Shown: positions 24,001 through 32,200 of the stretch, in pieces
How the letters are laid out: each line of letters starts with the position of its first letter
Numbering within the stretch: the first letter of the stretch is position 1
Assembly (NCBI GenBank): GCA_011033025.1
Contig: WFMF01000244.1
Coordinates: 1-64,000 of the forward strand
Length of the DNA: 64,000 nt
From: Beroe forskalii
Lineage: Eukaryota > Ctenophora > Nuda > Beroida > Beroidae
Direction of reading: 5' to 3'
Notes under the pieces: generated by a model
Databases searched by the model: none
The model's input: only the letters and a program-made list of their open reading frames with translations
Told to the model about the DNA's origin: nothing
Translations under genes and position numbers: made by a program

Positions 24001-26872
24001 CCAACGAAGTTCATGAATAAACCTAGATGGCAACTGATGGGAATGCTCATGTATGCAATTTTCTAATCATATGTCTGGAAGTCAATCTTTGAATTTGTGC
24101 AAGATTTTTTTGTACCCTCTCAAACCAATCGGCCAGCAGCATGAGAAAACAGGGTTTTCAAATCCTCTCATGATGTTATTCTGAATCAGCAGACTTTTTA
24201 AGTCCAGAATAAGCACATTTGAGCTCTAACATGATCTCGATTTGCCCACAAGAATACATTGAAATAATTCCAGATAAAAAGTCATTTATATTGAAATTTA
24301 TTATTAATCAATCAGCCAATTACAATTAGCCTAATTAACGACATTACACGATAACGATTGGTACTTTTATGAAAGATTTAAATCAGAATATGCAAAATTT
24401 TACTAAATGAGCTAACTAGCATAACGAGCCAATTAGGACTAGAAATTTGAGTCAATGAGAGCAATTGAACTGTCCAATAGGATTAAAAAATTCTATGCCT
24501 CCCACTAAAACATACTAATGTAGCTTCAAAATATCGTATCTAATTTGGGATGGAGTGGATAGAAATGAACTACACTCATATCATGGTTGATGGTTCAATT
24601 CAATTATAAATTGGTTGCAACAAACATGCATGATGCTCTTGTTGCGTCATGTATTAATTAATGCTTACCCTTGTGACAACCTATCGATCTCGGCTGTTCT
24701 TAAATACAACCTTTCTGTGTTCCAATTCCCTGGAAAAATACGTATGAAAATGTAATCCCTTGTAAAACAAGGAATAGTTGTCACTTCTCAGTGAGCTGTT
24801 TTCTTCCTTCAAGAATCATGGATTAGCAAAGCAAAATAATTGTATGCCCAAATAAGATACTTTCCGTGCGCTTGAAAAAAAGCATTACAATTTGAGACAA
24901 GCAATAAAATCTAAACCCCATTTACCCCAATGCTTGGCCTCGCTTTTGGCGAATCTCATCGAATACGTTATATTGTTCTCATCTCCTTCAAACTCTATGG
25001 CCGCTTTGAACTTATCTGCACTCGTTTCTATGTAATTTCTAAAGGTTTCAGTATCCGGGAATGTTACGATGTACCCCTGGCGATTCACGCTGAAAATGGA
25101 CATGGTAAAGATTCTCGGTCATGTCAATGGGGCGATGGAGATTATTTAAGAAGTGGCAGGGTTAAGTAAGTCAGTCAGCCGCAGAGTTACCGGGGACCTA
25201 TTCATGAGCATTTCATTTGCCTCGACTCATCATATTGGAAGCGTTCTGTTTTCCTCAAAATATTGAAAATACACTAAAGTTATGTGGCAAACACGAGCAT
25301 TCCCCCGATTTTCCAGGTTTTAAGATTTGACTAGCTGTCTTCATATCATTTAGAACCACAGTGAACCAGGGATAGATTGTATTTCAGAATATTTGTACGG
25401 CTACAATAAGTGGAAGGACCTGGTCGCTCCAAGATGCTTCATGATGCAATTAAACTGATTCAGGAGAGTAGGGAACTCAATCACCTGATTTCTCCATAAG
25501 AATAAGAAGAAAATGAATCAAAAAGTTGGCAGCACTAGAGCTTCCAACCACAGAAGTTGTTTTATGTACAAGGAAGGGTTAAATCACTCACTAATCTTTT
25601 TCAAAATCTGCTAGTTTCTGGATATAATTATCTTTGGTCAAATGTACAACCGAAATATTGAACATATTCCCCGTGAATACTGGCATCTCTCCAACTTTTT
25701 CTGCAATCTGCTTCACTGCAAAATGTTGTGGGTTTCATCATTTAGCCTACGACGTAAGACTGAAGTGATATCCTACATAAACATTAACAATTGTTACTGT
25801 ATATGACTTTTATGCTATTTCTCAGTTTTTTCTGTAACTTTCTTCATTATTGAATAAAAATGTGATATTTATTGTCGTATCAGTGTGTCCGAATAAGCTA
25901 AACTTGTGAAGATAATAGAAGCTGAGAAAACTTTGAAGTCGTGTTTCATGATGTTTATCAACTTAAGCCCAATCTAAAATCTTAAGGTTTGAAATTAAAG
26001 TACTAACCTAACGAATTGGTTGCAGGAGAAAACGCAACTATGTTTTTAGTCCACAATTTTGTGATCAGGAAATCGTCAGTGTAGTAGCTCGGATTAGGAC
26101 TCAGCATCTCAGGACTCTCTGAAAGGGGGTTTGTTAAAACACTTAACACTGCTAAGGAAAAAATATGGTTTCCTGATTGTAGGCAATAGTTGGTTACTCA
26201 AGTGGAAAAATATAAATTGTGGTAGAAAAGGGGACTCAACTGCATCCTAAAAGATCATGTAGGAGTATTATTTACATTAGTAATCTAAAACTCTAATGAA
26301 ACATATCATAAATCGTCATCAGTTTATCATTGCAAATGAATTCCAAGACTCCAAGACTTAATAAATTATCGTTTTCATAACTGTACTTACTAATGCATGT
26401 TTCTTTAACTTGAAATATACTGATCTGTTTCAAGAAACTGAAAGCTAGAAGCATAACAAAAGTAAGGAGTATCTCAAAAAGTACTGATTGCTTTCTTTGC
26501 CACTGAAACAGATGGACCTTTACTTTCAAAGGAGGGTGCTAATTTTAGGGAGGTGGAAATATGGAGTTGGAAAGAGGCATGGGATGAGGTGGGAACAGGT
26601 GGCACATGAAATCGTGGGCAAAAGCGTGAAAAGGTGGGAAGAGGTAAAGGAATGTGGAAAAAGGTGAAACATGAAACTAGATAGAAATGTTCAGATAGCC
26701 CGTAAGATGTTGAAATGGAAGATGTCCTCAGCCCTTCTTTGGGAATTTGCCAATGGCTGTGATAGGGGCTCTCTGTGATAGAATAGACACATCAATTATT
26801 TAATTACTGCCTCACCAGAAGAATGAAGTTCTTCTTAACAAGAAGCTGAAGTTGTCTGAGCTTTCTCCCCAT
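1..26872 (-). CDS. Gene A: ABCA-family full ABC transporter, 5' part (24 exons, continues past left edge)
   Basis: Predicted ABCA (ABC subfamily A) membrane exporter, probably moving lipids across the plasma or an organelle membrane. Exons on the minus strand, N to C: 26816-26872, 26391-26502, 26008-26118, 25592-25715, 24926-25089, 24669-24729, 22854-22953, 22487-22612, 22106-22237, 21606-21700, 21282-21389, 18933-19017, 18551-18666, 15383-15482, 10901-11011, 8803-8893, 2969-3064, 2621-2715, 1961-2082, 1726-1837, 1392-1516, 940-1126, 577-695, 146-244. I set the borders by AG/GT sites, phase continuity and match to gene B; together they give 2,648 coding bases (about 883 residues) without a stop. 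The family assignment rests on the half-transporter order TM1, large loop, TM2-6, NBD1, linker, and on near-diagnostic ABCA motifs. The TM7-to-C-terminus exons lie beyond base 1. Introns hold several mobile elements absent from gene B. The substrate is not inferable. Confidence 0.93.
146..1126 (-). CDS. Gene A exons 22-24: regulatory linker after NBD1, up to TM7
   Basis: Exon 22 (940-1126) starts [20 protein letters not shown], the family's typical strand following the NBD1 core, and ends NFVPLFK. Exon 23 (577-695) has the [19 protein letters not shown] segment, the conserved ABCA regulatory-domain motif. Exon 24 (146-244) gives [19 protein letters not shown] then QQLLCMLKK, the basic stretch that leads into TM7. 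Exon 24 ends in phase 2 at base 146, and the next exon must lie beyond the left edge: bases 1-145 match the intron at 37540-37697 of gene B. Confidence 0.92.
1392..11011 (-). CDS. Gene A exons 15-21: first nucleotide-binding domain (NBD1)
   Basis: Exon 15 contains [14 protein letters not shown], the first NBD1 strand. Exon 16 ends, and exon 17 continues, the Walker A loop [10 protein letters not shown] (about residues 560-569). Exon 18 holds the Q-loop segment [10 protein letters not shown]. Exon 19 holds the signature [10 protein letters not shown] (about 660-669). Exon 20 has Walker [13 protein letters not shown] (about 680-691), and exon 21 the H-loop [14 protein letters not shown] (His near 716). 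All catalytic residues for ATP binding and hydrolysis are present, so NBD1 should be competent. The exon 16/17 intron is about 5.7 kb here but about 0.3 kb in gene B, because of the element at 3334-8775. Intron 15 holds a TTAA-flanked element at 9259-10827. Confidence 0.94.
5558..6165 (-). pseudogene. Penelope-like retroelement fragment: end of RT region plus GIY-YIG nuclease
   Basis: An open minus-strand frame encodes [20 protein letters not shown], then the connector [20 protein letters not shown], and then a GIY-YIG-type domain: [10 protein letters not shown] (the GIY-like strand), [16 protein letters not shown] (the YIG strand plus the conserved Arg helix), a HGHISETG segment matching the conserved His region, and an [10 protein letters not shown] segment with the acidic residue. 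Known Penelope-like elements join a reverse transcriptase to just such a C-terminal GIY-YIG endonuclease. The RT palm is missing upstream, where the sequence degenerates at 6165, so this is a broken copy about 200 codons long. Confidence 0.75.
6165..7130. other. Block of probable low-quality base calls
   Basis: Unlike the rest of the window, this stretch is crowded with doubled and tripled bases (runs such as GGGG, CCCC, TTTT and AAAA every few bases) and has no clean homology. This is the pattern of noisy sequencing-read ends. It sits in the middle of a large inverted repeat. The short ORFs inside (for example 6450-6680) are not believed. Confidence 0.6.
9192..9250 (-). pseudogene. Possible relic or alternative copy of the NBD1 first exon (gene A)
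   Basis: Minus-strand sequence reads [19 protein letters not shown] and ends at a good donor (ATCT|GTAAG). The part [14 protein letters not shown] lines up residue by residue with [14 protein letters not shown] at the start of exon 16. Its phase does not allow splicing into exon 16, so exon 15 to 16 is the coding path. The gene B copy is at about 41259-41320 with the same sequence. It is best read as a decayed duplicated exon or a poison/alternative exon; no transcript evidence is available. Confidence 0.4.
9259..10827. mobile_element. T2/Kolobok-like TTAA element, copy 1 (gene A intron 15)
   Basis: It is flanked on both sides by TTAA (9255-9258 and 10828-10831). Gene B has a single TTAA at the same site (near 41326-41329), so this is an exact insertion with a 4-bp target duplication. 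The termini are inverted: AGGGATCCTGAAGTTT at the left and AGGGGCACTGAAGTTT read inward from the right. Subterminal inverted segments around GACGTAGC and TACGTCATC extend the symmetry. TTAA followed by AGGGR fits the T2/Kolobok TTAAAGGRR terminus known from animal MITEs. It is 1,569 bp with no transposase, hence non-autonomous. A second copy is at 52319-53913. Confidence 0.82.
11090..15020. repeat. Large inverted satellite in gene A intron 14 (between exons 14 and 15)
   Basis: The left arm (about 11090-12300) has four to five tandem units of about 160-170 bp, each with the core CCCGAGATAATCCC and a GGCCCAATTTGGGC palindrome. The right arm (about 12990-14570, then to 15020 with an interruption) is the same array in reverse orientation. 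The outer flanks are also inverted copies (the GGGTGTGAAATAAATCTTAA segment and its complement near 14965). An extra inverted repeat lies in the right part at 13293-13634. The whole structure is shared with gene B (44090-47720), so it predates the duplication. Short ORFs inside are satellite shadows. Confidence 0.8.
13293..13634. repeat. Inverted repeat with about 130-bp arms inside the satellite
   Basis: Arms at about 13296-13425 and 13500-13632 are reverse complements (for example GAGCCGATTTTGATTT against AAATCAAAATCGGCTC), separated by about 75 bases. The corresponding region in gene B is a noisy block (45830-46260) where this hairpin cannot be followed. Confidence 0.75.
15383..22612 (-). 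CDS. Gene A exons 8-14: TM2-TM6 of the first membrane domain
   Basis: Seven exons encode about residues 244-497. Exon 8 carries TM2 ([20 protein letters not shown]). Exon 9 has the cytoplasmic [20 protein letters not shown], equivalent to the conserved ABCA EKE..LKE.M..MGL motif, then TM3. Exons 10-12 carry TM4 ([19 protein letters not shown]) and TM5 with its re-entrant part. Exon 13 contains [18 protein letters not shown] (TM6). Exon 14 continues [19 protein letters not shown], nearly diagnostic for ABCA proteins just after TM6. Donor and acceptor phases agree throughout. The long intron 14480-fold context aside, intron 11 holds the hAT-like element and intron 13 the palindromic and tandem repeats. 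Confidence 0.92.
15868..16037. repeat. Cloverleaf palindrome: outer stem enclosing three abutting hairpins
   Basis: The outer stem pairs 15868-15897 with 16007-16037 (core GGATACGTTTATAT). Inside are three hairpins with no spacer between them: 15898-15932, 15933-15969 and 15970-16006. Each has an arm of the type GAATTATCAC or GAATTATTGC and a GC-rich tip of the CTCG-GC type. The spacing is exact to the base. It lies in gene A intron 13, in a stretch absent from gene B. It is not a tRNA gene: no A/B box or acceptor consensus is seen. Confidence 0.85.
16600..16852. repeat. Two tandem copies of a 133-bp repeat
   Basis: The segment GGCACGTGCGTGCGCGGCTC starts at 16619 and again at 16752, with surrounding sequence repeated. 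Gene A intron 13, non-coding. Confidence 0.7.
16926..17043. repeat. Nested palindrome with GTGTGATAA motifs
   Basis: Outer arms 16926-16954 and 17013-17043 pair (GGGGTGTGATAATTTTTC and its complement). An inner pair (about 16958-16974 and 16996-17011, GGTGTGATAACTGT) lies within. Gene A intron 13. Confidence 0.75.
17340..17830. repeat. Intron block shared by both genes, with GAGGAGTGAGGGGAAG repeats
   Basis: A short purine-rich tandem repeat (about 17340-17450) followed by a unique GC-rich part with GCATGC/CGCGCG runs. The equivalent in gene B is 55070-55560. The ORFs here (for example 17290-17790) are not shared in frame and are rejected as genes. Confidence 0.55.
18170..18235. repeat. Hairpin shared by both genes
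   Basis: GTAATCACAAAGTATGTGACGA pairs with the complement around ACATGACATCACGG. The same structure is at about 58293-58358 in gene B, so it predates the gene duplication. Confidence 0.75.
19420..19752. repeat. Dispersed repeat, copy 1
   Basis: About 330 bp sharing its order of motifs (TTTTTCGCTTCAGCAAT, TACTGTAGTTCT, GTGTGCCTACTCCTCT, then a TTTATTTATTTA run and GAGGAAGAATTATAAGTAG) with 27010-27331 in the intergenic spacer. It lies inside the hAT-like element here, so the spacer copy may be a remnant of a related element. Confidence 0.7.
19755..20650. repeat. Tandem repeat of about 148-162 bp units inside the hAT-like element
   Basis: Unit starts (AGGGGTCTGG or close variant) are at 19755, 19911, 20059, 20207, 20369 and 20517, so periods are 148-162. 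Each unit contains AGCCAGACGACCTGAGC or a variant and AAGACCGTCACTGAAATTCA. Confidence 0.85.
22854..26118 (-). CDS. Gene A exons 3-7: first large extracellular loop (ECL1)
   Basis: Five exons encode about residues 57-243, the soluble loop between TM1 and TM2. Recognisable pieces are [16 protein letters not shown] (exon 3), the EMPVFTGN and FEKD region (exon 4), [12 protein letters not shown] and ITYSMRF (exon 5), [12 protein letters not shown] (exon 6) and [17 protein letters not shown] (exon 7). The last matches the ABCA pattern of a Tyr, a Gly-Phe and an LQ/FQ-Ile-Asp segment just before TM2. Exon 6 is only 61 bases, but it restores the phase between exons 5 and 7 and is present unchanged in gene B (63674-63734). 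The loop is short compared with vertebrate ABCA1/ABCA4. The intron between exons 6 and 7 holds a gene-A-specific inverted-repeat element. Confidence 0.88.
23353..24286. mobile_element. 934-bp inverted-repeat element in gene A intron 6
   Basis: It is flanked by TATA on both sides (23349-23352 and 24287-24290); gene B has one TATA at the matching point (near 63271-63274). The arms are about 190 bp inverted copies (for example TATCTGGAATTATTTCAAT near each end and GCAAATCGAGATCATG), with a unique centre. No coding capacity. The superfamily is uncertain (TA or TATA target). Confidence 0.75.
26391..26872 (-). CDS. Gene A exons 1-2: start codon and first transmembrane helix
   Basis: Exon 1 (26816-26872, 19 codons) begins [19 protein letters not shown] and ends at a CTG|GTGAGG donor. 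Exon 2 (26391-26502) starts [13 protein letters not shown] after a TTTCAG acceptor and carries a hydrophobic stretch (about residues 27-45), the expected TM1. A short basic N-terminus of the type LLxKNF, then a second basic stretch, then FEILL, is the standard opening of ABCA proteins, so this ATG is well supported. No other ATG with an ABCA-like continuation is seen upstream. Phases join cleanly (0, then 1). Gene B's matching exons would lie beyond 64000. No TATA box or other promoter signal was recognised. Confidence 0.88.
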
Positions 26873-27009
26873 GTTCAATGCTACAACTTTTCAGTTGATC
26901 TAATATTAATAACTTCTAAACTGAAACATTGTCACAAAATCAAAGGATGAAAAAGGCAACCTAGTGCAACTAACTAGGTTAAATACTCTACAGCATAATA
27001 ATGATAATT

Positions 27010-27331
27010 TAGACTTTTATTAAATTGTGGCCTCCGCCACCGCTCACCAATTTTTCGCTTCAGCAATCGTACAGTAAAATGTAGTACTGTAGTTCTCATC
27101 AGTGATGAGGTCATATTTTAATCAGTGTGCCTACTCCTCTAAGTGATGTCTATATACTTGGTGGTGTCAAACGTCACTGGTTCTTTCAGTTCCCATCATA
27201 TCAGTATGCTTGATTGGGTACTGAGTGGTACAGAGAGGTCTGTAGCTATATATAAGGAAGACGGACAGACAGATATATATTTATTTATTTATTAATTTAT
27301 ATATGAGGAAGAATTATAAGTAGTAAGATAG
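27010..27331. repeat. Dispersed repeat, copy 2 (intergenic)
   Basis: Same sequence family and orientation as 19420-19752, with small indels. It ends in the same TATTTATTTATT and GAGGAAGAATTATAAGTAG segments. Confidence 0.7.
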
Positions 27332-27663
27332 TGCCACATCAACTTATTTCTAGATAATTATTTTTCGCTGAAAAAATATGTTGAGTGTAAGTGAAACTTG
27401 TGTTATGGTGATCTCTGTTCATGATATCGCATTTAATTGAAATGAATTTGACTCTATATAGCTATATATTTGGCTTTGAATCTGTATCACTGTTAATATT
27501 TAGTTGAAAGTAAATGTTGTTCTCAGTGCTGGATGATGGAAATATGATCAAATATCATTAAATTGACAAGTATGATCACCTATAACCAAAGGATAATTTA
27601 TCGTAGCCTCGCCGCCTGTAGTGTTGCTGCGTAATTTCTACATGCCTTCGAACGTGCCCTGTT

Positions 27664-27774
27664 CGTGCTGCGCGCGTCAAATATTGGCGCGCACAGCACG
27701 TACGCTCACATTTGCCTCTGAATCCATAGGTGTGTGTCCCGTAGGGAAGCGCCGCGCGCGTACACACACCTATG
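27664..27774. repeat. Two GC-rich hairpins in the intergenic spacer
   Basis: 27664-27700 pairs CGTGCTG with CAGCACG and GCGCG with CGCGC. 27725-27774 pairs CATAGGTGTGTGT with ACACACACCTATG. They could be MITE remnants or regulatory, and lie about 0.8 kb upstream of gene A's start codon. Confidence 0.6.
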
Positions 27775-28376
27775 CGGGCTTAGGAACCATTACCAATATC
27801 GCGGAGTCCTTAAGCAAATATGAATATTTTGGACACAATGGGCCACGACCACTTTTTGTCATAAAATTAAAAATTATACTTATAGCTGAAAATATTTAAA
27901 CTAGTAAAGAGCAAGGTTTAGGTAAATTATAACATTTTATACATTTAATAACATACAACTTAAAAAGAAAGTAACGAGCTAAACAAATTTTCTGATTTCT
28001 GAATAATAGATAATTTATACCGCACTGATAATTAAGTAATTAACTGATAAAGTAATTGCTGAATAGAGTCAGCACCTGACTGCAGAGAATAATTTCATGA
28101 TTTGTGTGGATCAGGGCAGGGGCAAAGTTTGGAAAAATTCAGTTTGGAAAAATATCGAAATCGTGCGACCTCACATATCATCTTATTTTAGTATTCTAAT
28201 TCTATCGCACCTAATCTGTGCCCCTGAAAGAGGGCAGCAAAGTAAATCAATTCGTCACAGATAATGAGCTGAAATTAGCGCCATAAAATTAAATATATCT
28301 AATGATTTAAATGCTTGCTAATTAATCATCAAATTCAATAAGTCAATCGATTGAAAAGCCTGAAATAGCGTTCCCT

Positions 28377-29243
28377 TCAAACAGTAGAATTTTCTTGTGC
28401 AGGGTTTTCACTCACAATGATCTTTCGACTTTCCTCGTTTGAAACACCGTTCATTTTCTTAAATAACTTGAAGAGGCCGCTCTTTTTCTTTTCCTTCTCT
28501 TCGTCAGGATCAATTTGTTCTTTGGCAAAGTTCAAAAACACCTGGAAAAGTTTGAAGACATTAGGTACACGAACTTAAAGTAAACTTTTTGCCCCTTGTT
28601 TAACTTTATTTTATGGTCATCGAACAGAAACATGACTGCATTTTGACGGCAAATTCCGATAGCAATATCGGCATTCTCGCTCAACTCTGTCGCTTAGTTG
28701 TTAGTACCTGTTCTAACGTCGTCTGAGCGACAGAGTAATCCTTTAGTTTGAGTGGTACTTTAGCTTCCTCCATAATCTGGAAGATATAACTCCATCTGTA
28801 TCCTGTTCCTAGACTGAAGTTCACATATCCTGCAATAAAACACGTTGAAACGGAAATTATTCAGAATGAACATCTTAAAGGAAATCTCTCGAAATGAATT
28901 TCAATTTTAATTTTCTGTTCGAAGCATCCTATTGTCGTGGTTAAGGAGGAAATAGTCCCTATTCCGAAGATCCCCAGTCCAAACATATATAGCACTGAAA
29001 TTCAGATCAAGTCCCGAAATCTAAGCACAAAAAGATAAAGACAAAGTAAATGAAATTTTGTGAAAAGTGTTTCAACTGACCAGGGTAGCTTTCTTTAAGG
29101 ATGGCCCCATCGAACCTATCATTAACAAAGTTAATAACATGGCTCTGATCCTGAGGATCCATGAGAACAGTAACCATGTAGCCCTGACTGTAAGTGTTCT
29201 TCAGCTCTTGTACACTACCCAAACATCGCAACGCTCCGTTTAC
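28377..29243 (-). CDS. Gene B exons 40-42: C-terminal tail and stop
   Basis: Exon 40 (29081-29243) starts [20 protein letters not shown], the conserved strand after NBD2. Exon 41 (28708-28829) ends [13 protein letters not shown], and exon 42 (28377-28541) continues [20 protein letters not shown], then a Lys-rich tail. This is the canonical ABCA C-terminal motif (YSVSQTTLEQVFLNFA). Reading straight on gives a TGA at 28377-28379 after [17 protein letters not shown] good donor (ATT|GTGAGTG near 28414) lies 12 codons earlier, so a further short exon cannot be excluded. I see no AATAAA on the minus strand in the next few hundred bases. Confidence 0.85.
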
Positions 29244-32200
29244 CTGGGGTTAATGTGTTGTAACCAGACGACAATTCATTTATATTAATTGATATTTATG
29301 TGAATCTATAAATTAATTTGGAAATCAGTTTTCATGAAGCGATTCAAACTTCAAAAAAGTATTCTAAGTCAAATTTTAGAAATTTGGATGCTAAATTTCT
29401 GTCTGGACACATCTTCTCCTTGAGAAAGATGTAGTAGATTTACATAACATGGTTCCGCCGCCTACTCTTTACTTCTTCAGTGCATACTGATGGCTAAAGA
29501 ATCCTAGGTTTGCCTATCTATGTCACTATTAGTATACATTATTCAGTGACATAAAACATAGTTGTTTAGTTTTTATGGCACTACTAAGCCAATTGTTATT
29601 GTAGAGACGACATTGCCAGCGATAGACCAAAAGACCGTAAAACAAGAACTGACCATAATAACAATACGAGTACAGAGAACCAAAACAAGAACTGACCATA
29701 ATAACGATGCGAGTACAGAGTGCCTCACATTCCTCCATGGAATGAGACGTTAGTACGATACTGCAGCCTGAAATCAGATGTATTGTTAGCAATATGTCTA
29801 GCTTAGACAGCAGCCTGGGAGCATCAATCATTACCATTCTTCAAATCATGTCTTTGAGATTTGAAAGTTTGATGCATGCATAGAAATGTTCATTAATTCA
29901 TATCGTCCGCCACAAAAATCTAGGCCGGTATAAAAGTTTGCATATTAGGTTCAAGGCTGGACGTTGCGTCTACACAATCTGGGTAATCTTTAAAGCTCAT
30001 TTTCTTTATTCAAACTTGAGTAAAGACTCTAATTTGATATTTTTAATAAAATGTTGATACATGTCTAATTGACACTGACCGGTGCTACGCAGATAACAGA
30101 GTACGTCCCACAGAAAACGTCTAGCCGTGGGGTCCATCCCAGCGGTAGGTTCGTCTAGGAAGATAAGAGGTGGGGATCCGATTATAGCAAGGCCTGTCGA
30201 TAGCTTCCTCTTGTTTCCTGGGAAAAGAGTCTTGTTTCAAAGATGGAAAAATGAAAACAAATCACAGCGGATCTAATCTGTTGGTTAGCTAGCCAAGAGA
30301 TTAGAACTGCTGTGATCTTTTGATTCCAACATCCAAATGAGAAACTCACGTATCTAGATACGGGAGTTTCTCATAATTGGAGTGGCCTAAAATAAGACGA
30401 AAAACTCTCCTTCCATGAAGGTTTTCCCCCATGCAATGAGTTTTGTAAATCCCCAAAATTCCCATAATTTTTGGTCGTTCGTTGTGCACATCGCAAGGTG
30501 TACTAGTTTCGGTTTCACTTTCCCTCTTAGTTTGGGTTTCACTTTGACTCACCTCCACTATAAGTCCTGCACTCTTTATCAGCATGATCCTCTAAATTAA
30601 ACATTTTGATAACTTCCTGCACGCTCTCAGCGATGGTGTTTTGAGGGAGGCCTCGTAGATTTGCTATCATTTCAAGCAGTTCACGTCCAGTCAGGTGTCC
30701 TGATAGAGGGTGAAGAGCTTAATTCGGATAACAAGTAACAACCCAACTTCTGATTACAATTCTCTCGTATCAGTTACATCGTTTAAACTTGAATCTCTTG
30801 AACCCAAAATATTTTTTTGAGGGATTTTCAAAAGACAGATTACTATTTGAGTTTCACTAATTAAATTACAGGGAGTCAAAGTTTGAGGATCGTTTATTAT
30901 AGATCTAAGATCAAAACACTTTCTATCAAAAATACATTTAAATGCTTCATCACATTTGCCTAAATCAATGGAATCTATAGAAAAAGAGCACAATTCAAAT
31001 AATCAAATGCTAACCAATAAGGGCGTCAAACTGAGGGCAGTACCCAATGAACTTCTGAGCGTTTCTTAGTTGTTTACTTACATCATAACCGTACAGATAT
31101 CCATTACCAGACGACATAGCGGTATCACCTGGCATACAAATATGAGTCAGGTTAATTGCCTGGCCAACAGGAAAAGTCGAATGATTGGTAAAAATTAATT
31201 CTTTTTGAGAATGACTCGATAATTTTGGTAAATTATGTGATAATTTTGATAAATTATGTAATAAATTTATGGTCAATTCCGGCCGCAGCCTTCTACCCTA
31301 ATGGACATTGGTCATACTGATCACTAATGATTCACAACTTCGGTCTTCAGGCTTTTCAGTTTGCCTCAATAACCTGTCATCATGTTAAACGTTGTCGTCT
31401 TTCCAGCTCCATTGACTCCCAGCAAACCAAAACACTCCCGTTTAGCGATAGCTAGAGATATGTTCTGTACAGCAGTAGTTTTACCGTATTGTCTGTGTAG
31501 ATTGTGCATCACCACACTTTCTGTGGTTATCAAGTCTTGCAGATTATCGTCAACCTGTCATGTTCGTTGTCATGTCAGCAAGAAGTTTTTCCGATATGAT
31601 AATAACATCTGAATTGAACTTTTATATTATGCTCCCAGAACAGTGAGTAACTGTAAAAGTGTTGAATGCCGATCGACAGTAATTGTGTGTCATATGTAAT
31701 GTCATATAGTCTCACGACAAGTTTTCACCGATTTAAAGGGTAGTACTATATGCGTAGAGTCGTGTTCTACTCGCGCTTTATATCATGTGTTTGTTATGAC
31801 ACACCAATTTAAATACACATCTACGCGACCTTTGCTTTTGCGTTACAAAAATGTGCATATCTCCGAGGTCTCTCGAGCAAACCCGATGAAACTTTCAGGA
31901 TATTTAGAGCTTCATAAAAGCAACATCTCAGTGAAGTTTAGATTCATTTTGAGCTCCAGAAGCGGAGTTATGACCGAAAAGCCAGTTGTTAAGCGGTAAC
32001 TTTAAAACAAAACACCGGTTTATCTGTCATATCTCAATTTCTGAGGGTCAGAAATGTTAGCTACTCCAGGAATGTATTGGTCATATCTTGCCCGTAATAT
32101 CCTGAAAGTTTGATCAAAATTGCTCAAAAAAACGGCTGAGTTATGCGCTTTTTTGTTTTGTGTTAACAAGCATTTTCTATTATTACCATATAAGGTAATG

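Larger units (their letters stand above)
26873..28376. other. Intergenic spacer between gene B stop and gene A start
   Basis: About 1.5 kb without a supported gene. It should hold the 3' UTR of gene B and the promoter of gene A. It contains a dispersed repeat (27010-27331), two GC-rich hairpins (27664-27700 and 27725-27774) and AT-rich unique sequence. No TATA box, polyadenylation signal or RNA gene was convincingly recognised. Confidence 0.6.

Noticed and set aside
31787-31999. 70-codon plus-strand ORF in gene B intron 34
   Set aside because: No domain, and antisense to the intron of a well-supported gene; looks like a degenerate repeat.
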